Part shown: one piece after another, positions 6,975-9,230 of the stretch | Layout: each line of letters starts with the position of its first letter | How positions within the stretch are numbered: position 1 is the first letter of the stretch | Source: Flavobacteriales bacterium | GTDB lineage: Bacteria > Bacteroidota > Bacteroidia > Flavobacteriales_D > Parvicellaceae | Assembly (NCBI GenBank): GCA_026993705.1 | Contig: JALWSJ010000001.1 | Span: forward strand, 606 to 9,835 | Reading direction: 5' to 3' | DNA: 9,230 nucleotides | The notes under the pieces: generated by a model | Databases searched by the model: none | Seen by the model: only the letters and a program-made list of their open reading frames with translations | What the model was told of the DNA's origin: nothing | Translations under genes and position numbers: made by a program

Positions 6975-7142
6975 GAGTGGAATGTGTGCATAGAAAGTGA
7001 GTTTTAGTTTCTTTAGATTAGATGATGAAAAAATTCTTTGCATAGCCGAGCTATGGAAATAATTTTTGAAGAAATATAAAGGAAATAAAACACTTTATAA
7101 TGCTCATTATACTTGTGTTAGGGGGGGCAATCCCTAACGCAA
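6975..7142 (+). repeat. Multi-hairpin block ending in a second ATCCCTAACGC, MITE-like
   Basis: This fills the rest of the gene-free stretch between copy B and the collar gene. Hairpin 1 is a long imperfect palindrome at 6999-7093: an outer stem 6999-7015 with 7077-7093 (15 of 17 paired), an internal loop, and an inner stem 7029-7046 with 7050-7067 (16 of 18 paired) closed by a CGA loop. Hairpin 2 is TATAATG/CATTATA (7096-7102, 7105-7111). Hairpin 3 has an 11-bp stem, 7113-7123 with 7132-7142 (one G-T pair), containing GTTAGGG/CCCTAAC. The 11-base sequence ATCCCTAACGC occurs at the end of copy B (6964-6974) and again at 7130-7140, so the block is flanked by a direct repeat. There is no coding capacity. 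It could be a small non-autonomous element inserted next to copy B, a second module of one larger element, or a structured RNA. Confidence 0.6.
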
Positions 7143-7184
7143 CGGGATGAGTGTTAAGAAAGTAAAAATTATAGAAAAAAATCT

Positions 7185-7192
7185 TACATTTG
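7185..7192 (+). promoter_or_regulatory. -7 box (TACATTTG) of the collar/HxH gene
   Basis: An exact TAnnTTTG match 29 bases before the ATG at 7222. No clear -33 TTG is seen at the expected distance. Because it lies downstream of the in-frame ATG at 7147, it supports the shorter start, where a signal peptide begins. Confidence 0.6.
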
Positions 7193-7221
7193 TAATAATC
7201 AACCTTCTAAAATTAAAAAAT

Positions 7222-8778
7222 ATGAAAAAAATATACTTGCTAATATTCATAGTGCTTAATATCGTATTGACATTAAAAGCACAAAATGTTGGGGTAAATC
7301 AACCAACACCAACACATTCCTTACATGTCTCGCCGGTAAATTCAGGAGATGACCCAATAAGAATAGACGGAATAAACGCTTATACTGTTGGCGACACCTC
7401 ATTGTTAATCATCGATAATGCAACAGGAGTAGTACGTTATATAACATTGACCGATTTGGTAGGAGTACTAGGAGCAAATGGAAGTTTCGGAACAGATGAC
7501 CAAAACCTCGACAGTTTAACGCTTACCAATTTAATTCTCAATGCCTATATAGAAGACGGTTCATCAGCAAATGTTGATTTGTCCGCAATAAAAGACAGTG
7601 CGATTTTGTTTTTGGTCAACAATTCCGATACACTTTTTTCAAACTCAACTTTTATAACCGGTTTAAGAGATTCAATAGATACCGATGTAGATAGTTTAAA
7701 CCTAATGGGAACGATTTTAAACTTGTACGAAAATGGTGGAGATGTTCAAGTGGATTTATCTTCTCTTTCCGATAACGATGCTGACCCGACAAATGAATTA
7801 AATAGCTCTTTTACTTTAACAGGAAGTGCTTTAGCGATTACAGATAATGGAGGAACGATTACAGTAGATTTATCTCCTGTAATCAATCAAGCAGTTTCTA
7901 GTGCTGTTCCTGCAGGTACTGTAATTGCCTATTCAGGAGGAGCAATTCCAACAGGTTATTTATTGGCAGATGGTAGTGCTGTCAGTAGAACAACGTATTC
8001 CGACTTGTTTGCTACTATTGGTACAATGTACGGAAATGGAGATGGAAGTACAACGTTTAACTTGCCAAATTACAGCGGGCAATTTCTAAGAGGTACGGAT
8101 AACGGACAGGGAGTAGATTTAGATGCAACCTCAAGACAAGATAGAGGAGACGGCGTTACGGGTGATGCGGTTGGAACAAAACAACAAGAAGCTATATCTT
8201 CACATGTTCACACCGTTAATCCTCCTGCTACGAATACCAATTCAGCAGGAAATCACGCTCATACTGTTAACCCACCAGCAACAGCAACTAACGCAGCAGG
8301 AAATCATCAACATTCTGTTAATCCACCTGCAACAAATACAAATACAACAGGAAATCATACACATTCGGTGGATCCACCGAATACCGGTACGTCAACTGCT
8401 GGGAATCATACTCATACAATACCTGGGTATCATTTAACTATGCCGGGTTCTCAAATACCATGGTATAATTGGGGGAATAGTAGTTATGCAAATAATACAA
8501 ATACGACCTCTGCTTCCGGAAATCACAACCATTCCGTAAACATTCCTGCTTTTCAATCAGCGTCAGGGGGAAATCATAATCATTCTGTGGATATTCCTTC
8601 GTTTAATTCTTCAACGGCAGGAAGTCACAGTCACTCTGTGGATATTGCTCCGTTCAATTCAGGTACAACCGGAGCACATACACATTCAGTTGATATTTCA
8701 ACGTTCAATTCAGGAAATACAGGAGGAAATGAAACTCGTCCTACCAATATTTCTGTTCAATGGTTGATAAAGTTTTAA
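7222..8778 (+). CDS. Secreted phage tail collar domain protein with His-x-His needle repeats
   Basis: This encodes 518 residues from the ATG at 7222. That start is chosen over the in-frame ATG at 7147 because a signal peptide begins exactly here (MKKIYLLIFI...LKA, cleavage near 20) and a promoter box lies between the two. Residues 22-35 (NVGVNQPTPTHSLHV) match the VGIGTxxPxxxLxV opening found on many secreted Bacteroidota fibre-like proteins. Residues 97-220 hold three DSLxL...VDLS beta repeats. A phage tail collar domain follows (about 229-320): PAGTVIAYSGG, GYLLADG, FNLPNYSGQFLRG. Residues 326-500 carry nine HxH motifs (His 328, 345, 362, 379, 396, 435, 452, 469, 486 and each +2), spaced 17 residues except for one 22-residue insert rich in Tyr and Trp. 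The C-terminus RPTNISVQWLIKF is the usual end of collar proteins. In T4 gp37 such HxH motifs bind iron in a trimeric needle. Here the protein is probably a trimeric surface or released binding fibre; target unknown. No T9SS sorting domain is seen. Confidence 0.85.
   Translation: MKKIYLLIFIVLNIVLTLKAQNVGVNQPTPTHSLHVSPVNSGDDPIRIDGINAYTVGDTSLLIIDNATGVVRYITLTDLVGVLGANGSFGTDDQNLDSLTLTNLILNAYIEDGSSANVDLSAIKDSAILFLVNNSDTLFSNSTFITGLRDSIDTDVDSLNLMGTILNLYENGGDVQVDLSSLSDNDADPTNELNSSFTLTGSALAITDNGGTITVDLSPVINQAVSSAVPAGTVIAYSGGAIPTGYLLADGSAVSRTTYSDLFATIGTMYGNGDGSTTFNLPNYSGQFLRGTDNGQGVDLDATSRQDRGDGVTGDAVGTKQQEAISSHVHTVNPPATNTNSAGNHAHTVNPPATATNAAGNHQHSVNPPATNTNTTGNHTHSVDPPNTGTSTAGNHTHTIPGYHLTMPGSQIPWYNWGNSSYANNTNTTSASGNHNHSVNIPAFQSASGGNHNHSVDIPSFNSSTAGSHSHSVDIAPFNSGTTGAHTHSVDISTFNSGNTGGNETRPTNISVQWLIKF
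7510..7881 (+). repeat. Three DSLxL-VDLS beta repeats in the collar protein stalk
   Basis: Residues 97-123, 157-182 and 195-220 of the collar protein share the pattern (D/S)S(L/F)xLxxxxLxxYxxxG...VDLS, with a DNDADPTNEL linker between the second and third. Such short beta repeats are usual in trimeric fibre stalks of Bacteroidota proteins. The copies differ strongly, so this is old duplication, not a recent expansion. Confidence 0.55.
8197..8721 (+). repeat. Nine 17-residue (51-bp) GNHxHSV repeats, interrupted once
   Basis: Each unit follows G-N-H-x-H-(S/T)-V-(N/D)-(P/I)-P plus a Thr/Asn/Ser-rich tail. Units 1-5 lead into an insert of 22 residues (about 401-423, with Tyr 403, Trp 414, Tyr 415, Trp 417, Tyr 422), then units 6-9 follow. 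Units before the insert mostly read NPPATxTN; those after read (N/D)I-x-x-FNS. DNA copies differ at many synonymous sites, so the array is old and selected for spacing. Confidence 0.9.
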
Positions 8779-8782
8779 AGAG

Positions 8783-9130
8783 ATGAATATTATTCAAGTT
8801 CACGGAATAAGAACCTACAGCTTTCACGGCTGTTTACCTGAGGAAACTAAAATCGGAGGTTATTTTGAAACCGATGTAGATGTTTGGTTTGATTTTAAAT
8901 ACGCGGCACTAAACGATGATTTAACGCAGACAATTAATTACGTTGAAATCAATAAAATCGTTGAAAAGCAGATGAATGTTCGTGCAGATTTGATAGAAAC
9001 CGTAGCTTACAGGATAGTTGAAGAAATAAAAAATAATTTTTCTGTATCAAAAGTAAAGGTGCAAGTACGAAAAATCAATCCGCCTTTGGATGGTGATGTG
9101 AAATTTGTTGCTGTAATAGTTGAAGAATAA
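8783..9130 (+). CDS. folB: Dihydroneopterin aldolase (folate biosynthesis)
   Basis: A 115-residue cytoplasmic enzyme of usual FolB length. It converts 7,8-dihydroneopterin to 6-hydroxymethyl-7,8-dihydropterin and glycolaldehyde in the folate pathway. The sequence follows the family from end to end: strand and turn GIRTYSFHGCLPEE (8-21), a Glu pair at 20-21 where E. coli FolB has its substrate-side Glu, NYVEI (52-56) with the conserved Tyr53, LIETVA (70-75) with the pterin-anchoring Glu72, and VRKINPPL (95-102) with Lys97 at the place of the catalytic Lys. The ATG lies 4 bases after the collar gene stop with AAAGAG before it, and no separate promoter is seen in that gap, so co-transcription with the collar gene is likely. 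The tRNA-Cys promoter overlaps its last codons. Confidence 0.93.
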   Translation: MNIIQVHGIRTYSFHGCLPEETKIGGYFETDVDVWFDFKYAALNDDLTQTINYVEINKIVEKQMNVRADLIETVAYRIVEEIKNNFSVSKVKVQVRKINPPLDGDVKFVAVIVEE

Positions 9131-9149
9131 AAAATATTTTATATCTTTG
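9120..9149 (+). promoter_or_regulatory. Promoter of the tRNA-Cys gene (TTG-N19-TATCTTTG)
   Basis: The best promoter match in the window: TTG at 9120-9122, a 19-base gap, then an exact TAnnTTTG box at 9142-9149. The upstream half lies within the last codons of folB. Initiation would be expected near 9155, about 25 bases before the mature tRNA 5' end. Confidence 0.75.
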
Positions 9150-9179
9150 CAAACCGATAACTTTTAGTAGTGTCGATAA

Positions 9180-9230
9180 GGTCTCTTGGCCGAGTGGCTA
9201 GGCAGTGGTCTGCAAAACCATCTACGGCGG
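9180..9230 (+). tRNA. tRNA-Cys (anticodon GCA), 3' part beyond the window
   Basis: The first 51 bases are present. The acceptor strand is GGTCTCT, followed by TG. The D arm is GCC...GGC around GAGTGGCTA. The anticodon stem GTGGT pairs with ACCAT (one G-T), and the seven-base loop CTGCAAA places GCA at positions 34-36, so it reads Cys codons. The sequence breaks off at CGGCGG, the start of the T stem. The missing part cannot be checked, but the 5' two-thirds fold well. Confidence 0.93.

Noticed and set aside
7147..7221. Longer N-terminus for the collar protein starting at ATG 7147
   Set aside because: It would place 25 charged and hydrophobic residues before a clear signal peptide, and the TACATTTG promoter box (7185-7192) lies inside it. 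The start at 7222 is better.
8123..8437. 104-codon plus-strand ORF inside the collar gene
   Set aside because: It is a frame shadow of the repeat-rich coding region; the product is a low-complexity Gln/Ile/His string with no family features.
8197..8721. CRISPR-like array from regular 51-bp repeats
   Set aside because: The period is an in-frame 17-residue protein repeat with divergent DNA copies and no identical repeats or unrelated spacers.
7222..8778. Prophage tail operon
   Set aside because: The collar protein has a signal peptide and a Bacteroidota-type N-terminus, and no other phage structural, packaging or integrase gene is present in the window.

Overview
The window looks like a piece of a Flavobacteriia-type (Bacteroidota) chromosome. 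The DNA is AT-rich, and several genes are preceded by the TAnnTTTG -7 box of this phylum rather than an E. coli -10. The protein types also fit: an LptF/LptG-like permease, a START-like SRPBCC protein, and a TPR/PD40/OmpA-like envelope protein.

Left part (1-2907, minus strand): a tight three-gene run read from right to left. A six-helix LptF/LptG-family permease (TTG start) overlaps a family 4-type glycosyltransferase by ATGA. Twelve bases later comes an exported M16 zinc peptidase, cut by the window edge inside its HxxEH motif. The theme is the cell envelope.

Middle (2908-6187): a 386-bp gene-free stretch holds palindromes, an orphan plus-strand promoter with a 33-codon ORF, and copy A of a structured 141-bp repeat. 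Copy A begins 9 bases after the stop of a START-like domain gene (minus). Next is a 697-residue exported protein with TPRs, a PD40 propeller, a carboxypeptidase-regulatory-like domain and an OmpA-like end. This resembles the plan of the T9SS protein PorE, but without a lipobox cysteine. It diverges from a NUDIX hydrolase across a 180-bp promoter region.

Right part (6188-9230, plus strand): a CoA-pyrophosphatase-type NUDIX hydrolase is followed 8 bases after its stop by copy B of the repeat. A second multi-hairpin block then ends in the same 11-bp sequence as copy B. Next is a secreted 518-residue protein with a phage tail collar domain and nine His-x-His repeats of 17 residues. folB (dihydroneopterin aldolase) starts 4 bases after it, and the window ends inside a tRNA-Cys(GCA) gene that has its own promoter.

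The two most notable items are the collar/HxH protein and the repeat family. The protein looks like a tail-fibre-type metal-needle tip placed on a cellular secreted protein among housekeeping genes. The repeat family has two copies that keep the same fold while one stem has completely changed sequence, and both copies sit directly behind stop codons.
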